Positions 56,060 through 64,000 of a stretch of DNA of 64,000 nucleotides are shown piece after piece (position 1 is the stretch's first letter; every line of letters begins with the position of its first letter). A program made the translations under genes and the position numbers. The notes under the pieces are model-generated. The model was not told where the DNA came from. It did no database searches and was given only the letters and a program-made list of their open reading frames with translations. This DNA is from Rivularia sp. MS3. GTDB taxonomy: Bacteria > Cyanobacteriota > Cyanobacteriia > Cyanobacteriales > Nostocaceae. The stretch spans positions 62,001 to 126,000 of the forward strand of contig JAHCMI010000014.1 of assembly GCA_019192545.1 (NCBI GenBank), written 5' to 3'.

Positions 56060-57034
56060 TTAAAGCCTTTGCACTAAATGCCGCAATTTTTGCTCTCTAT
56101 CTTTACTAAACATGGCAGCAACCCAAGTTTTAATAACATAAGGAGCAGTCATCAAAGCACCAAGATGTAAACGCCATTTATTCCAGGAAGTTGCCGCTCT
56201 TGTCAACGGTAAAACGTGCCAAAAACGGTTAATCGAACATACAACTCCATCACCCATCGAAGTTACTTCGTGCCACCATCCCGCAGGAATGAATAGAATA
56301 TCACCTTGCTTGAGAATCACTTCGTAACGATGGGCAAGGGCTTTTTTGAACTTAGGAAATTTTACCAAATCCGGATTTTCGGGATATACCTGAGAGTAAT
56401 TAGCTCGCAGTTTTAAACCGTGTCTTAAATAATTAAATAGTGATAGTGGATAAAGATTATAAGTTTGCGATGGTGCAAACAATACAAGTCGCTTTTCACC
56501 ATAAATTTGTATCAAAGTACCATCTAATGGATCGTAATGTAAAGGAGTTATATGACTTCCAGGGCATACCCATAAATTAGGGCTAGTACCTGGCATTTTC
56601 AAACCAAGTTTTGCATCCGCTTCCGCTAATACTTTAATATCGGCGAGGGGTGTTTTGTTAAGAGCGCATCTACCAAGATAGATATCATTCTTATGTGCTT
56701 CTTTAGAAGATAACAAATCGGCATAGTCATTAAAAGAAAGAGTACGCGACTCAACTCCACTACCAATGTTATTCCACTTATTTTTGTCCTGTTTATATCT
56801 TTCCCACCCATTAAAACGAACTGGAAACTTTTGCTCTCCGAGCTTTTCGCGCAGAAAATCTAAATCCCAGCTATTCATTGTATTCAATAAACCAGTAATT
56901 ACTACCGGAATGCCATCTTTACGGTACTTCTGAGCAAAAATTTCTGGAGTCAAATTACGTCCATCAATTCTTGCTATTTGCTTTAGCGAATCATCTGCTT
57001 GTGATAAATGATTATCTTCTACAATTGTCTTCAT
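56060..57034 (-). CDS. JmjC/cupin-8 type hydroxylase
   Basis: 324-residue JmjC-domain (cupin-8) dioxygenase. The iron site HYD is His166 and Asp168 in THLPLHYD-like HITPLHYDPL, with the distal histidine His255 in IPAGWWHEVTS. ILFIPAGWWH and LIQIYGEKRLVLFAPSQ are characteristic. Relatives hydroxylate protein side chains or peptides with 2-oxoglutarate. The C-terminal 60 residues are basic with a hydrophobic patch. It is about 120 bases upstream of the AspH-like gene on the same strand. Substrate unknown. Confidence 0.85.
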   Translation of the reverse strand: MKTIVEDNHLSQADDSLKQIARIDGRNLTPEIFAQKYRKDGIPVVITGLLNTMNSWDLDFLREKLGEQKFPVRFNGWERYKQDKNKWNNIGSGVESRTLSFNDYADLLSSKEAHKNDIYLGRCALNKTPLADIKVLAEADAKLGLKMPGTSPNLWVCPGSHITPLHYDPLDGTLIQIYGEKRLVLFAPSQTYNLYPLSLFNYLRHGLKLRANYSQVYPENPDLVKFPKFKKALAHRYEVILKQGDILFIPAGWWHEVTSMGDGVVCSINRFWHVLPLTRAATSWNKWRLHLGALMTAPYVIKTWVAAMFSKDREQKLRHLVQRL

Positions 57035-57733
57035 TTCTAATTTTTTAATTCAATAAGTAAGGTTAAATAAAGTAAATGTCGATGTTTATTCACCTTAGCT
57101 AGCAATCGAAATATAGGAATCCTATTTGAATATTAAATCGGCAGGAGATATTTACAAGAAAGTTAAATTACAGTATGGCTGTAAAAAGCTGCAATATTGC
57201 CTTTTGGCTACTGTACGTATTCTGTTTTCTAACATGTCCTGACGAACACATTAAGCTAACAGACAGCCTACACTAAGAGAATATTTAGAAAGTAAATAAA
57301 TATACTTTTCATCTCTTTCCGAACGTAGAACGTTTTCTCTTAAAGTACTTCTCTCTTAGAAGCTGAGAAGCTTATTACCTCCATTTTCTTTTAGGAAAGA
57401 AGGTTAGGTTTGCGATATTGTCAAGAAAAATAATACTTCCCAAACATCTTTTACCCAAAGTAAAATATTCATCCTATATTAACTAGTTGTATAAAATACT
57501 ATTTTTATACAAAGTATTTATAGCAATAGTGTTCTTGTCGATTGTTATCTAAAGTCTATTGGCCAGATAAATAATAGTTAGTATTTGTGACCAATTATTT
57601 ATAGATTTATATCATTAAAACCTGAATTATCACATAAAATTGGTATTAATTATTTTGCGATTTCTAGGTTAATTGTTTTAATCTGAGTTAAAGTACCTTA
57701 GATTAATCGTAACGTTTGCTCATAAAACAGCAA
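57035..57733. other. Intergenic, no recognised gene
   Basis: About 700 AT-rich bases between the JmjC-like gene and the terminator of the GH3-like gene. Apart from a short GCTGAGAAGCTT-type palindrome near 57360-57375, I see no structured feature. Confidence 0.45.
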
Positions 57734-57763
57734 GCCTGACTTTCTTAGAAAAGGAAAGCAGGC
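57734..57763 (-). terminator. Terminator of the GH3-like gene
   Basis: Stem GCCTG(A)CTTTC with GAAAGCAGGC (one bulge), about nine-base loop; on the minus strand it is followed by TTGCTGTTTT. It lies 63 bases past the stop. Confidence 0.6.
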
Positions 57764-57825
57764 AAAATTAATTCAATTTTGTATTTTATTTAACTTAAAA
57801 CCTTTATACTCCCACTAATACATTT

Positions 57826-59523
57826 CTATACACCTGCTTCCTTTAATTGGGGTAGCTTCACTTCTTTGTCAATGTTTAATCCAGCAAGAAATTGTCTATC
57901 TTCGTTAATATGAGGAATCTTCAAATGAGAATCAGGTATGCCTTTCTGTAAAAGCCGCTGACGCACTGTAGCAAAACTGCCTGAAGCTAAAATACGTAGG
58001 CGAGGTGGTGGAAGTATATTATGTACTCGCTTGTCTTCATAAGATACATTAGCTTGCTGCATCTTTTTATCGAATTCAGCAATAAATTTTTCTGAGTTAT
58101 GTAAAGGATGACCTGGAAGTAATTCAATATTTAATAAATAGCATGGAGGAATTTCATCATCGGATAAAGTTATGCAGTAGTTCTCTAAAGGTAAATCAAA
58201 CTCTTTTTGCAATTGCTGCATTACCTGAGTTGCATGAAATTCATTGGTTTTTTCACTGGTAGCAGATAACAATCCTCCCATACGATGACGGAACACGATG
58301 ATGGGAGCTTGTTCGTAAAAGTCTACAACTTCTACAACATCGCCAATATCATAACGGTATAAACCGCTGTAATTAGTGACAACAATTCGGTAATATTTTC
58401 CGACTTCAACTTCATGAGCTAAAACAGTTTTCGGCTGTTCTTTTTCCCATTCATCTGAAGGAATAAATTCAAAGAAACCGCTATCAATAGCTAAAATTGT
58501 ACCATCGCTATTAAAGTCTTCATAAATACCAAAAGTAGCTTCCGAAGCTGCATAAATTCCGCCAAAAACTGGGGTATCCCCAAAATATTTATGAAATTTT
58601 TCAAAATAGAAATTGGAAGTACCGCCGCGAGCGGTAATAATCCATGAAAGATTCTGCCAAGCCATTTTAGGTGTCAGAATTCCCTCACTTTCTAAAATCG
58701 AACTTAATTCTGCTGCTCGTTGGGGTGCTGCACTCAACTGCTTTTCTAAGACTTGACGTATTTCTGGCTCCAAGTTTAACCAAGCAGCAATTTTGCCAGT
58801 TTCTATATCTTTGATTAAATCTGCTGCATAACGTTTTAAATAATCGGCTAGCTGTAAAGCCAATATAGGAAAATTAGCTCCGATAACCCGCATCTGGGGA
58901 TTTCGTAGCGCAAACAAAAGACAAACATAATTACGAGCCAAACTATCTGCTGGCTTCAAAGCTTCGTAAGGATGTACGAATACCTGTCTGTAAAGAAAAT
59001 CCATATTGCGTAAATCCCCGACGCTCGATGTGCCGTAAGCAATACCACCACTAGTGCGATCGCGAATTTGTATGGAAGTAGTCAGCAGCATTTTACCAAT
59101 TGGCAAACCTTTTTTAATTGCAGCATCAGTCATAAATCCCAAAGACTGCTGAGTGACTCTAGAACGAACTTTACGCACTCTTTTCGTTACCGGGATCAAT
59201 TTTTGTTTACCTGTAGAGCCGCTGCTTTGATTAAAGTAAACTACTGGATCTGATGTCAGAACATTTTGCTCTCCTTTAGCAATACGTTCGACGTATTTTT
59301 CGTAACCACTATAAGTAAGAATCGGAATTTTTTGTTTAAATTGCTCTATGGTTTGAATATCTTTAAAGCTGTAATCTTTTCCAAATTCAGTTTCTTGATG
59401 AGTCTTCAATAGAGAAAACAAAAATTTCTCTTGACAAATCGCTGTTTTACGAGTCTTGCGTACAAAAATCGCTTTCGATAATCTTGCCGCGCTAGTCAAT
59501 AGAGTTAAAGTGAAATTTGGCAT
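57826..59523 (-). CDS. GH3-family acyl-adenylating amidosynthetase
   Basis: 565 residues, the normal size of a GH3 enzyme. The family joins an acyl acid to an amino acid through an acyl-AMP intermediate (plant jasmonate and auxin conjugation; bacterial relatives have less defined roles). Visible motifs are the ATP loop NQSSGSTGKQKLIPVT (about 98-113), YAASEATFGIYEDF near residue 328, and RIVVTNYSGLYRYDIGDVVE near residue 385. The C-terminal domain (about 420-565) closes the site. A GAGG site precedes ATG 59523. It is the first gene of a loose minus-strand group with the JmjC- and AspH-like proteins. Confidence 0.87.
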   Translation of the reverse strand: MPNFTLTLLTSAARLSKAIFVRKTRKTAICQEKFLFSLLKTHQETEFGKDYSFKDIQTIEQFKQKIPILTYSGYEKYVERIAKGEQNVLTSDPVVYFNQSSGSTGKQKLIPVTKRVRKVRSRVTQQSLGFMTDAAIKKGLPIGKMLLTTSIQIRDRTSGGIAYGTSSVGDLRNMDFLYRQVFVHPYEALKPADSLARNYVCLLFALRNPQMRVIGANFPILALQLADYLKRYAADLIKDIETGKIAAWLNLEPEIRQVLEKQLSAAPQRAAELSSILESEGILTPKMAWQNLSWIITARGGTSNFYFEKFHKYFGDTPVFGGIYAASEATFGIYEDFNSDGTILAIDSGFFEFIPSDEWEKEQPKTVLAHEVEVGKYYRIVVTNYSGLYRYDIGDVVEVVDFYEQAPIIVFRHRMGGLLSATSEKTNEFHATQVMQQLQKEFDLPLENYCITLSDDEIPPCYLLNIELLPGHPLHNSEKFIAEFDKKMQQANVSYEDKRVHNILPPPRLRILASGSFATVRQRLLQKGIPDSHLKIPHINEDRQFLAGLNIDKEVKLPQLKEAGV

Positions 59524-60567
59524 TTAATCCTCACAGGAATTATTAAGAAAATATGAACAATCGTTGAAGCGACTTTACAAAACTAAGCAAAACTAACTAA
59601 AGTTAGGAAAATACTACTATAAAAACTTTGGAATGAGGAAAATATTACTACCTGCATTCCAGTCTGTCGAGAGAAGTAACTTACATTCATAAGTGTTTAT
59701 TATGTTGTAAGTATCATTAATAAAAATGTGCATCTGTGTAAATGAAAATGGGGAACAGTTATGGAATACATAGAATAAGGAGCTTTTTAGACTCAATCCA
59801 TTGTCAATCATTTCGTATGTAGGGATTTAAGATTGACATCTATATTGTTGGATTATTATTTCATTGGTAGACCTTATAGCTACCAAAAAGTTCCAGATTA
59901 AATAGAATCAAATTTAAAAACAGAATTACAGTCATCAGGTTATGACGGTAAAAAGAATGCTGGAATTTTAGTTTTTTACATTTGGAGAAAGACAGTATCA
60001 AGGATAAATATATTTTGTTTAGCGGCGTTGGGAAATTATAACAATTGAGTTTTCAATTTTCTTCGTTAGCTAACTTGAATTAACCGTTTAATCGAAAACT
60101 TGAAATCTAAAATCAACGTCGGTTGCAGTCACTGTTGCATTTAGTTGTGACAGACAAATAATTTAGTAAGCAAATGAAAATTTGTTTATTACTTCTAATT
60201 TTTTGTAGGTTGTCTTGTTTTTAAACCCATACTATAGCATTCAAAAAACTATTTTCAAAGCAAGTTTAAATTGAATGAAGCAGATTATTTCAGCTATAGC
60301 TACCCGCTTAAATTTGAGAGCAAACAATATATCCAAACAATATTTGTTAGCTATGGCTGTACTTGATGTTAATGAGATAGCGTAGATTTTTCTTTGATTG
60401 CATAATTTATATATTGCTTTTCTAGCTTAAATCGAACGTTACTACATAAAAATTGGGCATTACCCCTAATTATTAAAAGCAAGGAACGATTTCTTCTTAC
60501 TCTTGCGTCAAAGAACGAGTGAAGGTAAGTTGCCTTATTAGTAAACCCTCTTAATAGCTGTGTTTTC
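59524..60567. other. 1-kb AT-rich divergent region, no gene recognised
   Basis: Spacer between the GH3-like gene (minus) and devC (plus); it should hold both promoters. Short frames here have AT-biased composition and no family likeness. No palindromic element or RNA gene was identified. Confidence 0.45.
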
Positions 60568-61818
60568 ATGGTTTCTATTGCTCGCAAAAACCTGTTTGAA
60601 GACATTCCTCGCTTTTTAGTAGCTCAAGCCGGAATTATGTTCGCTGTCAGCTTGGTAACTATTCAAACTGGAGTGTTCAATGGTGTAATTCGCTCTACTG
60701 CAAGTTTGGTAGAAAACTCCCGAGCCGATATCTGGTTAGCATCAGACAAAATGGTGCATATCGAACTTACCCAACCGCTTATTTATGACTACGCAGTCAG
60801 AGCTAAAAAAGTTGATGGGGTAAAACGAGCCGAAGCTTTGCTTCAAGGTTCGGCAAGATGGAATGTACCCAACGGCAAGTTGAATGTAGTCAAAGTATAC
60901 GGATTTCCTCCTAAAGGAAGATTGTTTGTTCCCGGAGATATGGTCAAAGGCAACGTAAAATCTCTGAGCAATCCTTATACAGCCATTATTGACAAAAGCA
61001 ATTTAAAATCCCTCAAAGTTAAAAACATTGGAGATACTGCTCAAATTGGCTCGCTACCAGTACAAGTCGCTGGCTTAACTCAAAATACTCAATCAGTAGT
61101 ATCAAGTTCGGTGCTGTTTACTTCTTTAGAAACTGCTAATGCTTATGCAAACGCCAGCGTTACTACCAACGTTAACTGTACTTGGGTTGGAGAAGAACTT
61201 CAATGTCGCAACGTTTATCAAAAAGACAAAAATGCCAAAAAAGAGCAATCACCTAACCAACCACCAGCTAAATTAAGTTTGAATACTCCAATTTCTTACG
61301 TACTAATTCAAGCACAGCCAGGACAAAATATTCGGCAACTTAAAAAAAGATTAGAAGCTACCTTTCCAGAAACTAAAGCATATACCAAAGCAGAAATGTC
61401 TAAAAAGATACGTAGTTTCTGGCAGAAATCAACGGGTATTGGCTTTATATTAGGTTTAGGGGCTGGAGTTGGTGTAGTTGTAGGAGTAGTAATTGTTGGT
61501 CAAATTTTATACTCTGCCGTAGCGGATCATTTAAAAGAATTTGGAACACTTAAAGCAATGGGAGCGTCAAATAGGGTGATATACGGTGTAATTATTGAGC
61601 AAGCCCTATGGATGGCAATTCTCGGTTACATTCCCGGAATGCTGCTTTGTTGGGGTTTGGGTGCTTGGACTTTGGCTACTCAAGGAATCGTTATTTTAAT
61701 AACTCCGTTAACAGCCGTTGGAGTTTTTGGCATAACCGTCTTGATGTGTGTCGGTTCGGCCTTATTTGCAATTCAAAAAGTAAGTAAAGTAGATCCCGCA
61801 ATCGTATTCAAAGCATAG
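60568..61818 (+). CDS. devC: DevC-like ABC exporter permease (FtsX/MacB type)
   Basis: 416-residue permease with an N-terminal helix (about 18-40), a large outer domain (about 45-285) and three C-terminal helices (about 293-318, 343-370 and 380-402), the FtsX/MacB layout. The SLVENSRADIWLAS and HLKEFGTLKAMGASNRVIYG blocks are typical of DevC, which in heterocyst-forming cyanobacteria exports glycolipids with DevA, DevB and TolC. Cys204 and Cys213 in the outer domain may form a disulphide. devA follows after 123 bases; no devB is in view. Confidence 0.86.
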   Translation: MVSIARKNLFEDIPRFLVAQAGIMFAVSLVTIQTGVFNGVIRSTASLVENSRADIWLASDKMVHIELTQPLIYDYAVRAKKVDGVKRAEALLQGSARWNVPNGKLNVVKVYGFPPKGRLFVPGDMVKGNVKSLSNPYTAIIDKSNLKSLKVKNIGDTAQIGSLPVQVAGLTQNTQSVVSSSVLFTSLETANAYANASVTTNVNCTWVGEELQCRNVYQKDKNAKKEQSPNQPPAKLSLNTPISYVLIQAQPGQNIRQLKKRLEATFPETKAYTKAEMSKKIRSFWQKSTGIGFILGLGAGVGVVVGVVIVGQILYSAVADHLKEFGTLKAMGASNRVIYGVIIEQALWMAILGYIPGMLLCWGLGAWTLATQGIVILITPLTAVGVFGITVLMCVGSALFAIQKVSKVDPAIVFKA

Positions 61819-61941
61819 TGTTTTATAAGGCTGGAGTTCTCTATCTTTAGAGTTAATTATTTAAATTTCATACTGAATACATATAAGTAAATTGCTTCTC
61901 CTTGCACGAAGCCTGAAAATCAATATCCCTTAGCGAAAGAA

Positions 61942-62709
61942 ATGACTATTTCTCAAAATCGATGTATAGTGACTTCCAGAATTGACAGTTGGAATGATTC
62001 AAAGTCTATTGACGTAAGTAAATTGAAAACTTCTGCTATTTCTGCCAGAGGAGTAGAAATGGTATATCAATCTGGTAAGCAGCGTTACGTAGCACTAAAG
62101 GGGATTGATTTAGATATTCCTAAAGGTACTATCCAGTTGCTCATGGGACATTCTGGCTCGGGAAAAACTACATTGCTATCAATTCTGGCAGGGATTTTGA
62201 CTCCTACTTCTGGGAACATAAATCTCTTGGGAGAGGAAATTACGCGAATGTCTCGTAAAAAGTTATCTCGCTTCAGAAGAGATAATATCGGTTTTATTTT
62301 TCAAGGGTTCAATCTTTTTGGTGCTTTGAATGCAGTAGAAAACGTGCAAGTTGCTTTAGAAATAAAAGGTATTAAGGGAAAATCTGCGACTAATCAGGCT
62401 TTAGAATTATTGGATATGGTAGGTTTAGCCAACAAAGCCAACTTACTTCCTCGCGACTTATCCGGTGGGCAAAAACAAAGGATAGCGATCGCTCGTGCTT
62501 TAGCGGGAAATCCTCAGTTAATCATGGCTGACGAGCCAACTGCGGCACTAGATTCTCATAACGGGCAAGCAGTCATCGAGTTATTATGTAATTTAGCAAA
62601 GGAAGGTGGAAGTACTGTTGTGATGGTGACTCACGATTCCCGGATTCAAAGTTTTGCAGATAATGTTGCATTTTTAGAAGATGGCGAGATTACTGAAAAT
62701 TATCTTTAG
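61942..62709 (+). CDS. devA: DevA-like ABC exporter ATPase
   Basis: 255-residue ATPase for the DevC-like permease. Walker A is GHSGSGKT (69-76), the signature is LSGGQKQR (173-180) and Walker B is LIMADEP (193-199), with the closing MVTHDSRI histidine. An N-terminal extension of about 30 residues (MTISQNRCIV to SVSK-like sequence) is longer than in most LolD/MacB ATPases. A heptamer repeat lies directly at the stop codon. Confidence 0.9.
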   Translation: MTISQNRCIVTSRIDSWNDSKSIDVSKLKTSAISARGVEMVYQSGKQRYVALKGIDLDIPKGTIQLLMGHSGSGKTTLLSILAGILTPTSGNINLLGEEITRMSRKKLSRFRRDNIGFIFQGFNLFGALNAVENVQVALEIKGIKGKSATNQALELLDMVGLANKANLLPRDLSGGQKQRIAIARALAGNPQLIMADEPTAALDSHNGQAVIELLCNLAKEGGSTVVMVTHDSRIQSFADNVAFLEDGEITENYL

Positions 62710-62736
62710 TTGGTAATTGGTAATTGGTAATTGGTA
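62710..62736. repeat. Heptamer repeat TTGGTAA x3-4
   Basis: STRR adjoining the devA stop codon, using the same unit family as 3697-3724. Confidence 0.88.
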
Positions 62737-62826
62737 GGTTGGGTTAGACATGAAAACAAGTAACCCAACATCGGCATTTGAGAGATGATAAAATTACCGA
62801 CAATTAAAATGTTGGGTTACGGCGGA
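62734..62826. repeat. Decayed relative of the GTAGGTTGGGTTAG element
   Basis: The left end GTAGGTTGGGTTAG (62734-62747) and the internal GTAACCCAACA and TGTTGGGTTACGGCGG motifs match the elements at 44.9 and 45.2 kb, but it is shorter and lacks the right end. Confidence 0.65.
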
Positions 62827-62854
62827 TTAATTAATTGCTAAATAAAACTACTTC

Positions 62855-62980
62855 CAATATCACTCGGTTAAGGAATTAAACCGCATTTTTAGATCCCTCA
62901 AAACCCCGCTAACTTGGGGGTTTAGTTCCCTCCTTATTAAGGAGGGCTAGGGAGGATCTCCCCTTAACCGAGCAGTATTG
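62855..62980. mobile_element. 126-bp MITE, copy 2
   Basis: Ends are CAATATCACTCGGTTAAGG and, at the right, CCTTAACCGAGCAGTATTG as its near inverse. It is flanked by a perfect 10-bp direct repeat AAACTACTTC on both sides. Same length as, and inverted relative to, the copy at 53675-53800. Confidence 0.92.
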
Positions 62981-63081
62981 AAACTACTTCTGTTTATTCC
63001 TATAGCTCACCTATAAGATTACTGTATAGAATTATATTCGCACAGGGTTTGCTTTACACTTGAGAGGTGAGAGTACATTTT

Positions 63082-63906
63082 CTATTCCCTATTCCCTATT
63101 AACTGTTCCCTACTAGTAACAAAAGGTTTAAATATCTCAACTAATTCCGGGCGACTTACAGCTAATGTAGGCAAAGATTTAGTACTGTAATCTTCCCCTA
63201 CAGTTAAAGGAAAAGGTTCTGATTTTAAAGAAATCCAGCAGCCTCCAGCAGCTTGTAAAATTACCCAAGCACCAGCAATATCCCATACCTTGGGTGTAGC
63301 TTCAACCGCACCCAAAACCGCTCCCGTAGCTACTGTGAGAAAATTATAGCTTGCTACACCAAGCATTCTAATTTTGCAAGGAAAATCTTTGCTAATTATT
63401 GAGGTACTGCGAGAGCATACGTTAAAAAAGTGATTTTTACTGATATCATCGTCGCTAACTTTAATCGGAACATTATTGCAAAATGCTCCTTTGGGTAAAT
63501 CTAATCCAGAGTCACCTTTCCAATAACCATGAAATGCCTCATTAGTAGGTGGTGCGTAAACATAGCCGAATACGGGAGTGCCTTTGTAAAGTAATCCTAG
63601 AGAAATACACCAGATAGGAATACCCCTTGTAAAATTCGTTGTACCATCTAAAGGATCGACGATCCAGCACCATTCTTTATCTGGAAAGACTTTGTCATTT
63701 TCTTCGCTGAGAACACCGTGATTGGGAAACTTAGCGAAAATAGCTTCTCGAATTTCCTTATCTGCCCATTTATCAGCTTTAGTAACTAAACTACCGTCTG
63801 CTTTATTATCGGCTTGTACTTTGCCGAAATATTCCATCAACTGCTTTCCGACTCTCACAGTAGTAATTTGAGAAAATTCTAAAATGGAATTATAAAAATC
63901 ATTCAT
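63082..63906 (-). CDS. Inositol monophosphatase family phosphatase
   Basis: 274-residue Mg-dependent phosphatase of the IMPase superfamily, which hydrolyses inositol phosphates, nucleotide bisphosphates or related sugar phosphates. Metal ligands are visible as Glu68/Glu69 (LSEEN), Asp84 and Asp87 (WIVDPLDGTTNFTRG) and the distal VWDIAGAWVI aspartate. Length is normal. The last eight residues before the stop (about EQLIGNRE) are encoded by a heptamer tandem repeat (63083-63108), so the natural C-terminus seems to have been replaced or extended. A second STRR lies upstream, before ATG 63906. Confidence 0.9.
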   Translation of the reverse strand: MNDFYNSILEFSQITTVRVGKQLMEYFGKVQADNKADGSLVTKADKWADKEIREAIFAKFPNHGVLSEENDKVFPDKEWCWIVDPLDGTTNFTRGIPIWCISLGLLYKGTPVFGYVYAPPTNEAFHGYWKGDSGLDLPKGAFCNNVPIKVSDDDISKNHFFNVCSRSTSIISKDFPCKIRMLGVASYNFLTVATGAVLGAVEATPKVWDIAGAWVILQAAGGCWISLKSEPFPLTVGEDYSTKSLPTLAVSRPELVEIFKPFVTSREQLIGNRE

Positions 63907-63911
63907 ATTGT

Positions 63912-63950
63912 TGATTGGGGATTGGGCATAGGGAATTGGGCATTGATAAT
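63912..63950. repeat. Heptamer repeat (GGGATTG/GGGCATT type)
   Basis: Degenerate STRR just upstream of the inositol phosphatase start codon. The rest to 64000 shows no further feature. Confidence 0.75.
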
Positions 63951-64000
63951 TATTTTTTCATAAAATGTTTGAATGAGAAAAATATTTACTAATTCGATTA

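Noticed and set aside
59617-59811. 64-codon minus-strand frame in the spacer upstream of the GH3-like gene
   Set aside because: AT-biased composition, no ribosome site and no recognisable motif.
60369-60605. 78-codon minus-strand frame overlapping the devC start
   Set aside because: Shadow of the devC promoter region and first codons; no support.

Overview
The window is AT-rich bacterial chromosome from a cyanobacterium, most likely a filamentous member of the Nostocales. The support is chlorophyll synthase (chlG), a PetP-like cytochrome b6f subunit, a CrtR-type carotenoid hydroxylase, a DesC-type desaturase, DevC/DevA-type ABC genes, about a dozen HIP1 octamers (GCGATCGC), many heptanucleotide tandem repeats (STRRs) and several small palindromic elements. 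No rRNA, tRNA or transposase gene was recognised.

Layout. (1) 1-6.8 kb, housekeeping: the cut end of an MlaE-type lipid permease, a small membrane protein, a short SppA protease, AroH chorismate mutase, a small unknown protein, CrtR, and pyruvate kinase with a phosphohistidine-like C-terminal domain. (2) 7.0-36.3 kb, a surface-polysaccharide locus almost entirely on the minus strand: dTDP-rhamnose genes (rmlA, rmlD, rmlC; rmlB is absent), two GDP-mannose 4,6-dehydratase paralogues plus a third broken 5' remnant, many glycosyltransferases and methyltransferases, two Wzt-type exporter ATPases but one Wzm permease, and a three-gene polyprenyl-phosphate sugar set (GT2, GT-C, small flippase-like protein). 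A PIN toxin/antitoxin-like pair and a plus-strand repeat/PPC/CAP protein interrupt it. (3) 36.7-41.1 kb, plus strand: petP, a Get3/ArsA-like protein with a degenerate P-loop, chlG, a small Cys-rich membrane protein, a cupin and a ChaN-like lipoprotein. (4) 41.1-41.8 kb: a five-repeat CRISPR array without cas genes that reads into a small gene.

(5) 41.8-48.0 kb, minus strand: a Rieske oxygenase, an alpha-oxoamine synthase, a YghO/bacterial ceramide synthase-like GNAT protein, an NAD-dependent epimerase/reductase and a fatty-acid hydroxylase. The combination matches the logic of bacterial sphingolipid synthesis (condense, reduce, N-acylate, hydroxylate) and is the most interesting system in the window. 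(6) 49.7-63.9 kb: a desC-cfa pair (unsaturated acyl chain, then cyclopropanation or methylation), an MFS transporter, a CapA-like protein, two candidate Fe(II)/2-oxoglutarate hydroxylases next to a GH3-type acyl-adenylating enzyme, a DevC/DevA exporter pair without DevB, and an inositol monophosphatase family enzyme.

Mobile and repeat DNA is prominent. A 126-bp element occurs twice in opposite orientation with 10-bp flanking direct repeats. A 203-bp inverted-repeat element sits in a 289-bp tandem duplication. A 143-bp element abuts a glycosyltransferase stop codon. STRRs lie just upstream of chlG and the gene after it, form the likely pyk terminator, and encode the last residues of the inositol phosphatase. 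All functional names rest on reading protein motifs by eye; no database search was run.
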